Shown piece by piece: positions 1-9,632 of a stretch of DNA of 64,000 bases. Position numbers and translations under genes: made by a program. Position 1 is the stretch's first letter. The number at the start of each line of letters is the position of its first letter. The stretch comes from Oreohelix idahoensis (lineage: Eukaryota; Mollusca; Gastropoda; Stylommatophora; Oreohelicidae): positions 62,001 through 126,000 of the forward strand of contig JAMPIV010019071.1 of assembly GCA_024509875.1 (NCBI GenBank), read 5' to 3'. A model generated the notes under the pieces. That model saw only the letters and a list, made by a program, of their open reading frames with translations. It did no database searches and was not told where the DNA came from.

Positions 1-983
1 TCATTCTGTAAATTCATAAACCAGAGATGCGGGTTTCTCTCCCGACCTACTTTGCAATAATACAAAGCGGTGATATCTCAACTTTTAAACCATGCCGCTA
101 TTCCTTCAACAAGGAGATGCGAGTTTCTCTCCCGACCGACTTTGCAATAATACAAAGCGGTGATATCTCAACTTTTAAACCATGCCGCTATTCCTTCAAC
201 AAGGAATTAGATGGACCTATAAAGTTTCAAGTCTATCACTAAGATCGAATTGATGGCTCTGGAGTTAAGAATTAAATTAAACTAAAACTTCCCAAGAAAC
301 TTAAATGATCGGCTAGGACTAGAAAAATTAAATAAAGTCCTCACGCAAAAATTCATGCTTACCAAATCTCGAATGTCCAACTGAAGGCAATCGACAATTT
401 GCTTCTGGCACCCAGCTTGGCAATTTTTTCATTAAAAGAGAAAGAAGCTATGAAATATAGGCCTTTTTATAATCAAGACCCCCATGCGCCGACTTCATGA
501 CGTCATATGCGCGGCGTGGTTCTAAAGCCAATGAGAGCTCTGCATTTCAACTGCAGTTAGCTCTCAGCCAATCAGAACCTTAGATCGTTCTGATGTAACG
601 TGCATGGGTTTTAGACAAAGAAACGAGATTAAGCCTAGCCCTATACTGCGGAAATGAAGCAAAAATGGCCGCAAATAATTTAACTCCCGAAAAATGCGTA
701 TATGGCCACGCAATATCTTTTAAAAAAAAAGGACACTGGTGCAAATCCTGATCTAGCATCTATAATCTTAATCTAGAATAATACTTTCTAATTCCCTACA
801 CCCCCATTCTAAACACATAGATCAAACTCCATCGTGATCTCATCTTGAAAAAACATAAATAATAGAAGGAGAAGAAACATGGAGAAGGATTACCTGTAAT
901 CCCTCCTAAAATATAGTGAACAAATTGCAATGAGAAAAAGACATGGGCCAATTGAAAGACAGAATCTCAGTACTTTCGTCACA
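1..983 (-). repeat. 3' LTR (element orientation), partial
   Basis: Matches 5,307-6,289. Contains two 90-bp tandem units (24-113 and 114-203). Substitutions relative to the other copy cluster near 475-515. The start of this LTR, and the target-site duplication, lie off the window. Confidence 0.92.
24..203. repeat. Two 90-bp tandem units inside the LTR (copy also at 5,330-5,509)
   Basis: Units 24-113 and 114-203 differ at few positions and keep a period of exactly 90 bp, so the open reading through them simply repeats a peptide; I do not regard it as a gene. The same pair occurs at 5,330-5,419 and 5,420-5,509. Confidence 0.92.
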
Positions 984-997
984 TCACTCCCACCCTC
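984..997 (-). promoter_or_regulatory. Polypurine tract of the gag-only element
   Basis: On the minus strand GAGGGTGGGAGTGA immediately precedes the LTR start TGTGACG. This is the expected place and composition for the plus-strand DNA primer of an LTR retrotransposon and fixes the element's orientation. Confidence 0.75.
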
Positions 998-1018
998 AAA
1001 GATTGAGCAACGATCTCA

Positions 1019-2989
1019 TTACTGAAATCTCTGTGTTTCACACTGGCCCTTATATAAGTCTACAGATCTGCCTGTCAGTCCTGAAGTCTCATGGTCACGA
1101 CTGGTGATTTCCACCTGGCGACTGCAACACAAATGGTCGCTCTTCGCCTGTTCTCTCCCTCTGTCTTTGAGTCGCTCTGCAACTGGCAGGCGGCTGGGCC
1201 AATCAACCATAACATACTTCCTTCCTGTGTGCACCTGGCCATGTTTACCTAATTTTCTCCTCCAGGGTTTCTTCCTGATAAGTGTCCTTGGCCTTGGTGG
1301 AGTACAGCTCCCGCACAACTCCCTGACCACTGTACAGGTAATTAGCGGGTTATGTGCTGTCCGATAAAGGCTATCCGCTGGGTGTTTACGTTTGTATGGC
1401 CTGTACCTGGTTGACCTGAGATACCTGCGGCCGACTGTAATGTCCCTCGAGCGAGAATCACTGTTCCAAAATTGGAAAAGTTTGTTGGCCAAAGAAACGC
1501 GCACCTGTTTCTTCTTCTTCCTCTCCATAACTACTCCCATGCTCTGGTGGGAGAGTTGATCTCTCTTCAGACCTGTGCCCTCCAATGGCGGGTCTGGAAC
1601 TTCCCTTGCCTTGTCCGGCGCAATGCTGGCTTGGTCAACTGACATGACCGAATTGCTATGTAGAGGCCTGGCGATGGCGACTACCTTGCTGCTCATCAGC
1701 GGGTTTGAAACCGCTGGTACCTTAAAATGAAGATGCCCCATTTCGGGTTCCTCTGGTGTCGAGTTTCCGATCTTTTGCTTGGTTTCTACTGAATTCTCAC
1801 TGATCCCAGTAGCTTCTATCTTTGGGAAAAGATAGGTAATATCTGCCCCTGGCAGTGGTTCTGTACTCGCTCTTCCCCTACCAATATGAAGAGGGACAGA
1901 GCTCTCTAAAGTAGCTCCTTGCAAATGCGTAAGGCCGCTTTTCTCACTCTTTTCTGGCCTGAAAAGTTGGTGAGATGAAACTGTAGACCACGGGAGCTCT
2001 CCGTCTAACACCCTGGTTCTACCTTCAACCTTGCCCTCCCCTGTGAGAGTTACTGGCGTCAGTTGGAATGTGTCCTGCAGTGACACTTGACGGTTTAAGA
2101 TCCCGTTAGATCGCGGAGAATCTGAGATAAAGCTCTCAGTGACTTGTTCTACTGTTCCTTGAATACAGTTCTTGTCAGTATGTCCCTCTCCTGAAGGAGC
2201 TAATACCATCGGGGGCCTAATTCCCGACGACAAAGAATGTACTTCCACAATCACCACTGTTTTGCCATTAGGCTGCACAGGGATGTCAGGCAAATGCGCC
2301 TCTGCCTGTTGTTTTTCGCTGTCCCGCTGGGGAGCTGGCGAAACATGCCTTATTAGGGATTCGAACCCTGACCTCGACTTTCCGTGTCGAGTATGTTGTG
2401 CTCTCTCACGAGCATGGGAGAATCGGTAGCCATCCGAATTATAATGCTTGCTCGCATTATTCCCCCTGTTATGCAGTTTCCACGCCTGGGATCGCTTCGT
2501 AATCTTCCCAGCGTTGCAAGGTCTGCTTTCCTTACTTAACTCCCTCCCTTGTTTGGGCTTCGGGTCCATTTCCAACGGAAAGTCCTTTTCCTGGAGTTGG
2601 GGCGCGGTTTGAGCCGACACGTTTGCTATGGGCGCAAGATTTTCAGAGGGGTGGTCCAATATGGGCGACATAACTTGAGAAATAGAGTGGTTAGATTCAT
2701 CGGCTCTTTCTTGTTGCTCTTTTTCCCTTGCTAGTTGCTCCATCGCCTTTGCTAGTCGATCCATCTCCCGTTTCTTGGCACTTTCTTGTCGCTCTCTCTC
2801 CCATTTCTTTAAAATGTCATCCGAGGCTCCAATTTGCAGTTCCAGAGAACGCATGGCAAGTTCATGTTGTCTCTCTGCTGCCTGCTCCTTTTCCTCCGCC
2901 TCCAGGTATGCCTTGGTCTCGGCCTTATCTATTCCCATCTCCTCGACTGCCTCCCGCCAAGCAGCTCGTAACTGGACCAATTCCGCCAT
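1019..2989 (-). CDS. Gag-like protein of the LTR element (656 codons, no pol)
   Basis: An uninterrupted 656-codon ORF filling most of the internal region. It starts MAELVQLRAAWREAVEEMG, resembling the start of the Gmr1-like polyprotein at 40,936-45,288 (MAEIVKLKAALGEAGRDLG). Residues about 25-95 are rich in Glu, Lys, Arg and Gln and look like a long coiled coil (KKWERERQESAKKREMDRL and similar). The middle is low in recognisable structure and the C-terminal third is very basic (Arg/Lys). I see no CCHC knuckle, protease or RT motif. An open frame of this length in a non-autonomous element suggests it is young or that the protein is used. The function is inferred from position and the N-terminal resemblance only. 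Confidence 0.65.
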   Translation of the reverse strand: MAELVQLRAAWREAVEEMGIDKAETKAYLEAEEKEQAAERQHELAMRSLELQIGASDDILKKWERERQESAKKREMDRLAKAMEQLAREKEQQERADESNHSISQVMSPILDHPSENLAPIANVSAQTAPQLQEKDFPLEMDPKPKQGRELSKESRPCNAGKITKRSQAWKLHNRGNNASKHYNSDGYRFSHARERAQHTRHGKSRSGFESLIRHVSPAPQRDSEKQQAEAHLPDIPVQPNGKTVVIVEVHSLSSGIRPPMVLAPSGEGHTDKNCIQGTVEQVTESFISDSPRSNGILNRQVSLQDTFQLTPVTLTGEGKVEGRTRVLDGELPWSTVSSHQLFRPEKSEKSGLTHLQGATLESSVPLHIGRGRASTEPLPGADITYLFPKIEATGISENSVETKQKIGNSTPEEPEMGHLHFKVPAVSNPLMSSKVVAIARPLHSNSVMSVDQASIAPDKAREVPDPPLEGTGLKRDQLSHQSMGVVMERKKKKQVRVSLANKLFQFWNSDSRSRDITVGRRYLRSTRYRPYKRKHPADSLYRTAHNPLITCTVVRELCGSCTPPRPRTLIRKKPWRRKLGKHGQVHTGRKYVMVDWPSRLPVAERLKDRGREQAKSDHLCCSRQVEITSRDHETSGLTGRSVDLYKGQCETQRFQ

Positions 2990-3361
2990 CTTACTTGTGA
3001 ACTGCTGTAACTCACCACGAGGGGAAATGACAAAAAAAGGAACAAGAAAAATTTTACTGTTACCTACTAGGAATATGCTGTCGCAAAAACCCGCACTCAG
3101 ACTAGCACCAAGTCTGACTAATAACTACCTGAAAAAAATTCAAGTTATCCAGCTACCCAAAACCCGAATTTAATTTCCTGTCAAGAAAAATATTCGATTA
3201 GCCATCAATTACTTCTAAGTCATAAACAACCTTACTACAACTAACATCTAAACTGACTACAACCTGTGGAAAAAAACTTATAGCTGGATCAGTCTTAATA
3301 TAGCTCAAGTCTAGGGGATTTATAAGAAATCTATTTCCAGAACTTTCTTCAGAGAAAATTT

Positions 3362-3475
3362 AAGAATCTAGAATTGATCCCAACAAAGATGATCCCAAGG
3401 ACGACGCCACCCACTTTGTCAAGATCACAGAATTGAACGTAACAAAGATGATTCACTGGACGATAGCACCCACTT
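3362..3475 (-). promoter_or_regulatory. Putative primer-binding region, duplicated with a 59-bp period
   Basis: Next to the 5' LTR end the complement reads ...GTGACA AAGTGGGTGCTATCGTCC. A second diverged copy 59 bp further in reads TTGACAAAGTGGGTGGCGTCGTCC. TGG followed by tRNA-like bases is what a primer-binding site would look like; I cannot assign the tRNA. The inner copy may be an older PBS next to a relict LTR end. Confidence 0.45.
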
Positions 3476-6289
3476 TGTCACGAAATGGATTTAGGACTAG
3501 AGACTGTCTACATATAGTGACAAGACAATAGTAAGAAGAAAGACTGAAATGATAGATTCAGATAGAAATATAGTGCAAAATGTGAAAGTTGAGACCATTG
3601 GCTCCGAGGTTGAGAACCGAGGTTGATTCTTTCCTCGCGACTTCGGACGTTTAAATTGCTATGGCCACGAACCACCTCTAACTACCCTATGGGATAAGGT
3701 TAAATTAAGATTCACAAACACCAAGGTACAGACAACATATAGCTACTGTACTAAAGGAAATGACTGATGCCAGCTACAATTTATACAAGTTTATTATACA
3801 CCTATAAACAAACTCATATACATGTCAAATACAAAAAAGGCGAGGAAGCACACCTGAAACAAAATCAAGCACAGGTAAAAATGCATCAACCCCAACCCTT
3901 CTCCCACAATTGCAACCTGTATGGAGAAAGAAGGTAAGGTTAACTGAAATGAACTACACTGCACTTGATGTCGCCTACACTCCAAACTAGCTGTTCTAAA
4001 TTCTAACTCTAACTCTAAGTCCACTGATAGCTGGAACGACTGCGAAGTGACTACACAATCTCTGCACAGACTTCGGTTCTACACAGCCTATCCTGGAATC
4101 TCCTGAACACAACTAACTGCACCTCTAAACTTCAGCAGCTGTCCTCTGCTATGATTCACCAAAACTAACAGTTCTGCCTATCTGTGCTGACTTCAGTAGA
4201 GAGAATGTTTACCCTCTCTCTCTCCACTAACTCTGGAATTGATGACTGAGGTTTAACAGAACCCCACTGGATTCTGGACTGGAACTGTAGCGGACTTCTA
4301 CCACTCTGAAATTACCTGCCCGAGTACCTATAACTGGGCCGTCGGCTTTATTATGGCCGTGAAGAAGCGAACATAAAATTACCACAACGCGGCAGCCTGC
4401 CAAATCTGCGTGTGTAACGAGCGTCAGAGCTCAGGATTTATCCACAAAAATCCTATTCGCTGGAAAATGTCTTCCCCTGGCTGGGAAAAACGTATTTTCT
4501 TCCTCTCCTTCCACTACTGGCAACTAACGTAAAACCCTTGCGGTTCTGCGAATGCCCCAACTTTGCCGTGGGAGAAATTTTGTGGTCTCAAAATTCCGCT
4601 CTCATTCCCACAAAGCCGGTACCTGCTGTTTTAGACAAAACAAAACAACAGCTAAACAAACCATAATAATACATTTCAAATAACAATTAACTTCCTTACT
4701 CTTCACCACGTAACTCCCCTCTCTACCTGAGCCTACAAAGTAAACACTGGCTAACCCAGATCGCTTGTTCTGCATGACTAACTCCGAGCAACAACAATAT
4801 TTTCACTGGCCCGTCTGGGCAGACGTACTGTGGCCTACTTCTTACGCTGACACTAATGCCGTAATGTTTAACACAACTAAAACTAGCCCCCTCTAGGAAT
4901 TCCTAAAATTCCCGTCAATAATAGTAATCACATTCAAAATGTAATACAAAATAATTCCCTTTAAAATTACTTCTCCCATCTTCTGAATTCACAGAACAAT
5001 AATGCACAATCAATAACATATAATCCTGTTTACGCTAGCATCTACATGCCGTCAAAAGTTATACATAACCCCCGATTATCAAATTGAAAACCCCGTAGTT
5101 CAACCACGTGTTTATAATTTTATGACCACGTGCTTATCTCCCCCTCGTCCCTCTGAACGTCGTATCAATAACAATTCCGTAACCAACGCGCCCACGCGCT
5201 TCCAAATTATGCCTCTTTCACTCCCGTCCACAGATAGATGTGTACTATAATATAAATAACATGCAGCACTACATTCTCAATAAAATCCCAAATACACACG
5301 CTCCCGTCATTCTGTAAATTCATAAACCAGAGATGCGGGTTTCTCTCCCGACCTACTTTGCAATAATACAAAGCGGTGATATCTCAACTTTTAAACCATG
5401 CCGCTATTCCTTCAACAAGGAGATGCGAGTTTCTCTCCCGACCGACTTTGCAATAATACAAAGCGGTGATATCTCAACTTTTAAACCATGCCGCTATTCC
5501 TTCAACAAGGAATTAGATGGACCTATAAAGTTTCAAGTCTATCACTAAGATCGAATTGATGGCTCTGGAGTTAAGAATTAAATTAAACTAAAACTTCCCA
5601 AGAAACTTAAATGATCGGCTAGGACTAGAAAAATTAAATAAAGTCCTCACGCAAAAATTCATGCTTACCAAATCTCGAATGTCCAACTGAAGGCAATCGA
5701 CAATTTGCTTCTGGCACCCAGCTTGGCAATTTTTTCATTAAAAGAGAAAGAAGCTATGAAATATAGGCCTTTTTATAATCAAGACCCTCATGCGCCGACT
5801 TCATGAGTTCATATGCGCGGCGTGGTTCTAAAGCCAATGAGAGCTCTGCATTTCAACTGCAGTTAGCTCTCAGCCAATCAGAACCTTAGATCGTTCTGAT
5901 GTAACGTGCATGGGTTTTAGACAAAGAAACGAGATTAAGCCTAGCCCTATACTGCGGAAATGAAGCAAAAATGGCCGCAAATAATTTAACTCCCGAAAAA
6001 TGCGTATATGGCCACGCAATATCTTTTAAAAAAAAAGGACACTGGTGCAAATCCTGATCTAGCATCTATAATCTTAATCTAGAATAATACTTTCTAATTC
6101 CCTACACCCCCATTCTAAACACATAGATCAAACTCCATCGTGATCTCATCTTGAAAAAACATAAATAATAGAAGGAGAAGAAACATGGAGAAGGATTACC
6201 TGTAATCCCTCCTAAAATATAGTGAACAAATTGCAATGAGAAAAAGACATGGGCCAATTGAAAGACAGAATCTCAGTACTTTCGTCACA
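3476..6289 (-). repeat. 5' LTR (element orientation), complete, 2,814 bp
   Basis: Bounded by TGTCACGAAA at 3,476 and TTTCGTCACA at 6,289; the ends are inverted repeats of each other in 9 of 10 positions. Only the right 983 bp can be checked against the other copy. It contains the 90-bp tandem pair at 5,330-5,509. The rest is non-coding. Confidence 0.8.
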
Positions 6290-7370
6290 GCAAGCAAAGA
6301 ATAAAACACAAGTCAGTCTTACAACATGTCCATAAAATTCAGGATAAATACCACCTCCCAGAAAGAAGACAAGATATACAGAAAGTAGTACAGAATTTAC
6401 CACAACATACTCACTTAAAAACACCAGAAGTACAAATAAAATTAGTAGATGGAACAACCAAACACTCCGACCCAGTCAGTCTTATGAGTGCATCACAACG
6501 AACCATTGATGCCTACCCTGAAGAATGGTTGCATGTCTATACTGACTGATCTGCATTTAAGGCCACCATCAAAGCAGGTTATGGAGTCTACATATGTTAC
6601 ACAGATGGATCCTCCGACAAGCTGTTTGATGCATGCGAGGAGTTTTGCTCCAACTACGAAGATGAAATCATTGCACTGGAAACAGCCGTATACCGTCTGA
6701 AGACTGTATTTGATGCCTTTCCCTCAAAGGCTCAAAACATTGTCATTTTTACTGACTCAATGTCTACTTCAAGGTTTGGAAGGCAGTGGACATTGTAGAA
6801 CTGAATTAGCCAAATTAATCCTGGATGGATACTGATCAGCTTATCACTTCCTATGGCATCAGAATAGTTTGGCAGTGGATCCCTGGTCACTCAAATACAC
6901 CAGCTAATGACAGAGCAGACAGATTTGCAAAGAAAGGAACAAGACAAGAGCAGCCAAATCACTCATACGAACAACAAAAAAACTTGGCTGAACAGATGAG
7001 CCATTGTAAACAACGGGAGAGAGGTTTACAGACATATGGCCGGTCCTGATCCAAATGACAACATTTGTCATCTTACAAGGAGGGATCAGAGCACCATTTT
7101 TCGGCTCAGAACACAACATATACCACTCAACAGTCACTTGAACAGAATCCAACCACAACACTTTCCAGAGTGTCAGCTGTGTAACTACTCCTACGAAACT
7201 GTTGACCACCATCTCTTTGAGTGCCCAGCACTCGATGATGTAAGTAAAATGCTCCTTCCTCCGAGGCCAGAAAGTGGAACACCTTGTACGGAGAAACAAA
7301 ACAACTTGCGAAAACATGCAAATATCACTACATGACAATGGGCGGAAAGGCGAGAGTCCAAGTGCCGCTG
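6290..7370 (+). pseudogene. Dead LINE ORF2: RNase H and C-terminal CCHC part
   Basis: Translating through stops and frameshifts gives an RNase H domain: IFTDSMS near 6,750 and the block IVWQWIPGHSNTPANDRAD followed by RFAKKG near 6,850-6,940. Next comes the tail TIFRLRTQHIPLNSHLNRIQ with a Cys/His motif CQLCNYSYETVDHHLFECPA near 7,170-7,225. This order belongs to the I/ingi/jockey-like LINEs that carry RNase H. Several in-frame stops show it is inactive. The LTR element is inserted at its left edge. Confidence 0.8.
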
Positions 7371-7425
7371 GATAAAAAAAAAAACAACAACAACATGCAT
7401 TTTTATTACTCACTAAAGCACTTAC

Positions 7426-7563
7426 CCTGAAGAAATAGTTGAGTGAAAAAACATTGAGGTAGCCCTGATGTTGAACATCAAAAATTCTGAACAAATATCT
7501 AAGCGCCTGAGGCTCTCTGCGGTTTTCCATAGCCAGAACAAAGTCTAAGTATGTTTTGTAGTC
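7426..7563 (-). CDS. PPP2R3C: PPP2R3C exon 12, last exon in the window
   Basis: 138 nt, 46 codons, phase 0. Acceptor TTTTCAAG|GAC, donor TTCAGG|GTAAGT. It reads DYKTYLDFVLAMENRREPQA and ends in GYLNVFSLNYFFR, matching the vertebrate segment directly after that of exon 11, with a degenerate EF-hand (FDVQHQGYLNV). The remaining C-terminal exons (human AIQELMK... onward) were not found to the left, where a LINE relic and an LTR element fill the intron, so the gene continues beyond position 1. The acceptor and first 37-38 nt of this exon are duplicated just upstream (see 7,519-7,702). Confidence 0.95.
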
Positions 7564-7702
7564 CTTGAAAATAAAAAAATACATGAAGTATAATTATATA
7601 CAACAAAGATGCGGTTTTCCATAGCCAGAACAAAGTCTAAGTATGTTTTGTAGTCCTTGAAAATAAAAAAATACATGAAGTATAATTATATACAACAAAT
7701 GG
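7519..7702 (-). repeat. 92-bp tandem duplication covering the exon 12 splice acceptor
   Basis: Two near-identical 92-bp units, 7,519-7,610 and 7,611-about 7,702. The left one contains the true intron end, the acceptor and the first codons of exon 12. The right one, which comes first in transcription, carries the same polypyrimidine tract, CAAG acceptor and start of exon as a decoy. Splicing to the decoy would add 92 nt and shift the frame. Confidence 0.9.
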
Positions 7703-7703
7703 A

Positions 7704-8118
7704 TTCCTTGGTAGCCATGTGGTTAACGCACCTGTTTTTCATTTGGGAAAATGAGTTGTTGTTTTTTTAAATCCATGTTTAAACACTCATAAAAATTATA
7801 GTAAAAGAAAGGCAGATTAACTGCAGCAGAGCTGAGCTGCAGACTGAAATAAATAAAGAGGGACACCGTGAACAGTAAAATAAATAATACAAATAAATGG
7901 GTATGTTGCAGGAACTCATAAGAAATAATGAGGTAGAAAACTAGACACCAGCAGAACAACAGAAGTGATAGGCTTACCAGGGAAAATGTATTTATTTGAG
8001 CTGTACATTATAACAAATCGACAGCTTCCCGCCCAAACACTGCACTTCGACAACATCTAAGGCTACCTCTAATCTCTTTCTTTCTACAGCATTAATCATT
8101 CTTCAAATAGCTCAATAT
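7704..8118. other. Intron sequence without a gene
   Basis: AT-rich intron 11 DNA. At 7,708-7,735 the bases GGTAGCCATGTGGTTAACGC resemble a tRNA D-arm/box A and may be the worn head of a tRNA-derived SINE, but no box B was seen. Nothing else is recognised. Confidence 0.4.
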
Positions 8119-8202
8119 CTTCTTCTTCTTTGGTCCTTGGCCACTGGCTGACAAAGCAATCTGTGCCCATCACACTTGGTGGCACCTTTTAGGGCAGCTG
8201 AA
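8119..8202 (-). mobile_element. RTE 3'-end fragment
   Basis: The complement carries the end of the RTE family seen at 36,430 (the GCGTGATGGCCACTGACTGC-like stretch, then GGACCAAAGAAGAAGAAG). It is a severely 5'-truncated copy. Confidence 0.75.
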
Positions 8203-8394
8203 TATCCTGCACTGTATATTTATTATCAGAGGTACATTACTAAATTACTGTTTATTATAACCCTTACTTCTTTACCAATGCTTACTTACTTACTTACTTA
8301 GTCGTTCCCCTTCTACCGTGAGGTGTAGAGACTTTACCAATGCACAGTCAGTAATTGCAACATTGAAAAGCCAAAATAATACAGACCTGGATGA

Positions 8395-8930
8395 CTGCGG
8401 AATAGTGCTCCACAAACTATGTCAATGATTTAAAAGTGTTGGGATCCAGTGGATCCCATCTCATTGTAACATCACCGGCATTGAAGAGGCTGACAGACTG
8501 GCAAAGGAAGGTGGAAATCTACCTCAGCCTGATGCAAGCGTAACTTTTGAGGAGGCAAAGAATTTTGTCAGAATCTGATACAGAAACAAATGGGATGAAG
8601 AGCATCCAGGCCACACACAGAATGATGCATACTACCAGCTCAACAGAAGAGAACAAGTGGTAATCTTCAGACTCCGCACTGGCCACAACAGATTGAGATA
8701 ATATCTATTCAACAAGCTAAAGATAGGAACAACCGATCAGTGTAACCGTGGCACTGATAAATTGACTGCTGAACATCTGCTTCAAAGTTGCCCAACATAT
8801 GCAGAACAGAGAAAGCACATATGGCCAACACCAGTACAATTCGTGGAATAGCTACTCTACGGAGATTCAAATAGCCTCAAACTAACTACTGTTTTCTTTG
8901 AAAACATTCAAGTGGACGTCTGAGAGTGTA
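8395..8930 (+). pseudogene. LINE ORF2 C-terminal relic (RNase H end)
   Basis: The frame with stops reads VGIQWIPSHCNITGIEEADR and then LAKEGG, the C-terminal RNase H block. It is followed by VIFRLRTGHNRLR and TAEHLLQSCPTYAEQRKHIW, the usual C-terminal Cys/His region of an RNase H-bearing LINE. A related fragment sits at 12,239-12,531. At least three in-frame stops. Confidence 0.78.
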
Positions 8931-9632
8931 TGAAGAAGAAGAAGAATAACCCAAACTCACCTCATGTAATAACGGGTTGTATACAGTACTGATAATATGC
9001 CTCGGGTAAAACATAACATTTCAGGAACACATCTGATCTCAATATATGTTATGATGACCCAACATTTTGCTGTTCTGTTTAGCACTTTATTTTCTAGTAA
9101 AGAATCGTAAGCGATAAGCAGGTATTAATGTAACATCAACATTCTGCTCTAATGTTTACCAGTACACACAAGCATACCAAGCAATGAAAATGTAAACTAA
9201 CAAACTAGAAGCAAGTATGGTTCAAACAAACCAATAATGAAGGAAACGAGTCCTGAATTTCTGTTGCTTGGTGTCTTCCTTATGTCCAATGAATGCCTGT
9301 TAATACCTATATTTATTTATTAATTTCCAAACAAACACTACAACTAGCATGCAGACAGAAAAACTAATACTCCAAAACAATTTCAATGAGGAATGGCTGA
9401 AATATAGAGCAAAGGTGTAGAATGAACATGTCACTATTACAGGAAAGACTCAATTAGGCAAAAACTCAAGCTTCTTTTCTCAATCCACTTTGCTGAAGAG
9501 CTATGGTATGTTTTGAATGTGTCCTAACACAGTGTGAGGAAGATGTAGGGAAAGTATGAGATAATTCATAAGTTGAATCCATGAGCTATGAGATAGAAAA
9601 AGCACCAGAGAATATATATTTTCAAACATTTT
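8931..9632. other. Intron sequence without a gene
   Basis: AT-rich DNA between two LINE remnants; I recognise no coding, structural RNA or terminal-repeat signal in it. Confidence 0.4.

Larger units (their letters stand above)
1..6289 (-). mobile_element. Gag-only LTR retrotransposon, left LTR cut by window edge
   Basis: Window positions 1-983 repeat at 5,307-6,289 with a constant offset of 5,306 and only about three substitutions, which marks two LTRs. In the visible right copy the LTR runs from TGTCACGAAA (3,476) to TTTCGTCACA (6,289), inverted termini of the TG...CA type, giving an unusually long LTR of about 2.8 kb. The internal part (984-3,475, about 2.5 kb) is shorter than the LTR. Orientation is minus: a purine-rich tract (984-997 complement) abuts the left LTR, and the single ORF reads leftward. 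No protease, RT, RNase H or integrase is present, so the element should depend on another element's enzymes. Its insertion site on the right is a LINE relic beginning at 6,290. Confidence 0.9.

Noticed and set aside
27..242. 71-codon open frame, identical at 5,333-5,548
   Set aside because: Produced by the 90-bp tandem repeat in the LTR; the repeated peptide follows from the repeat and has no gene context.
6904..7584. 226-codon minus-strand open frame
   Set aside because: Only its first 46 or so codons are exon 12; the rest reads through the donor into antisense LINE sequence.
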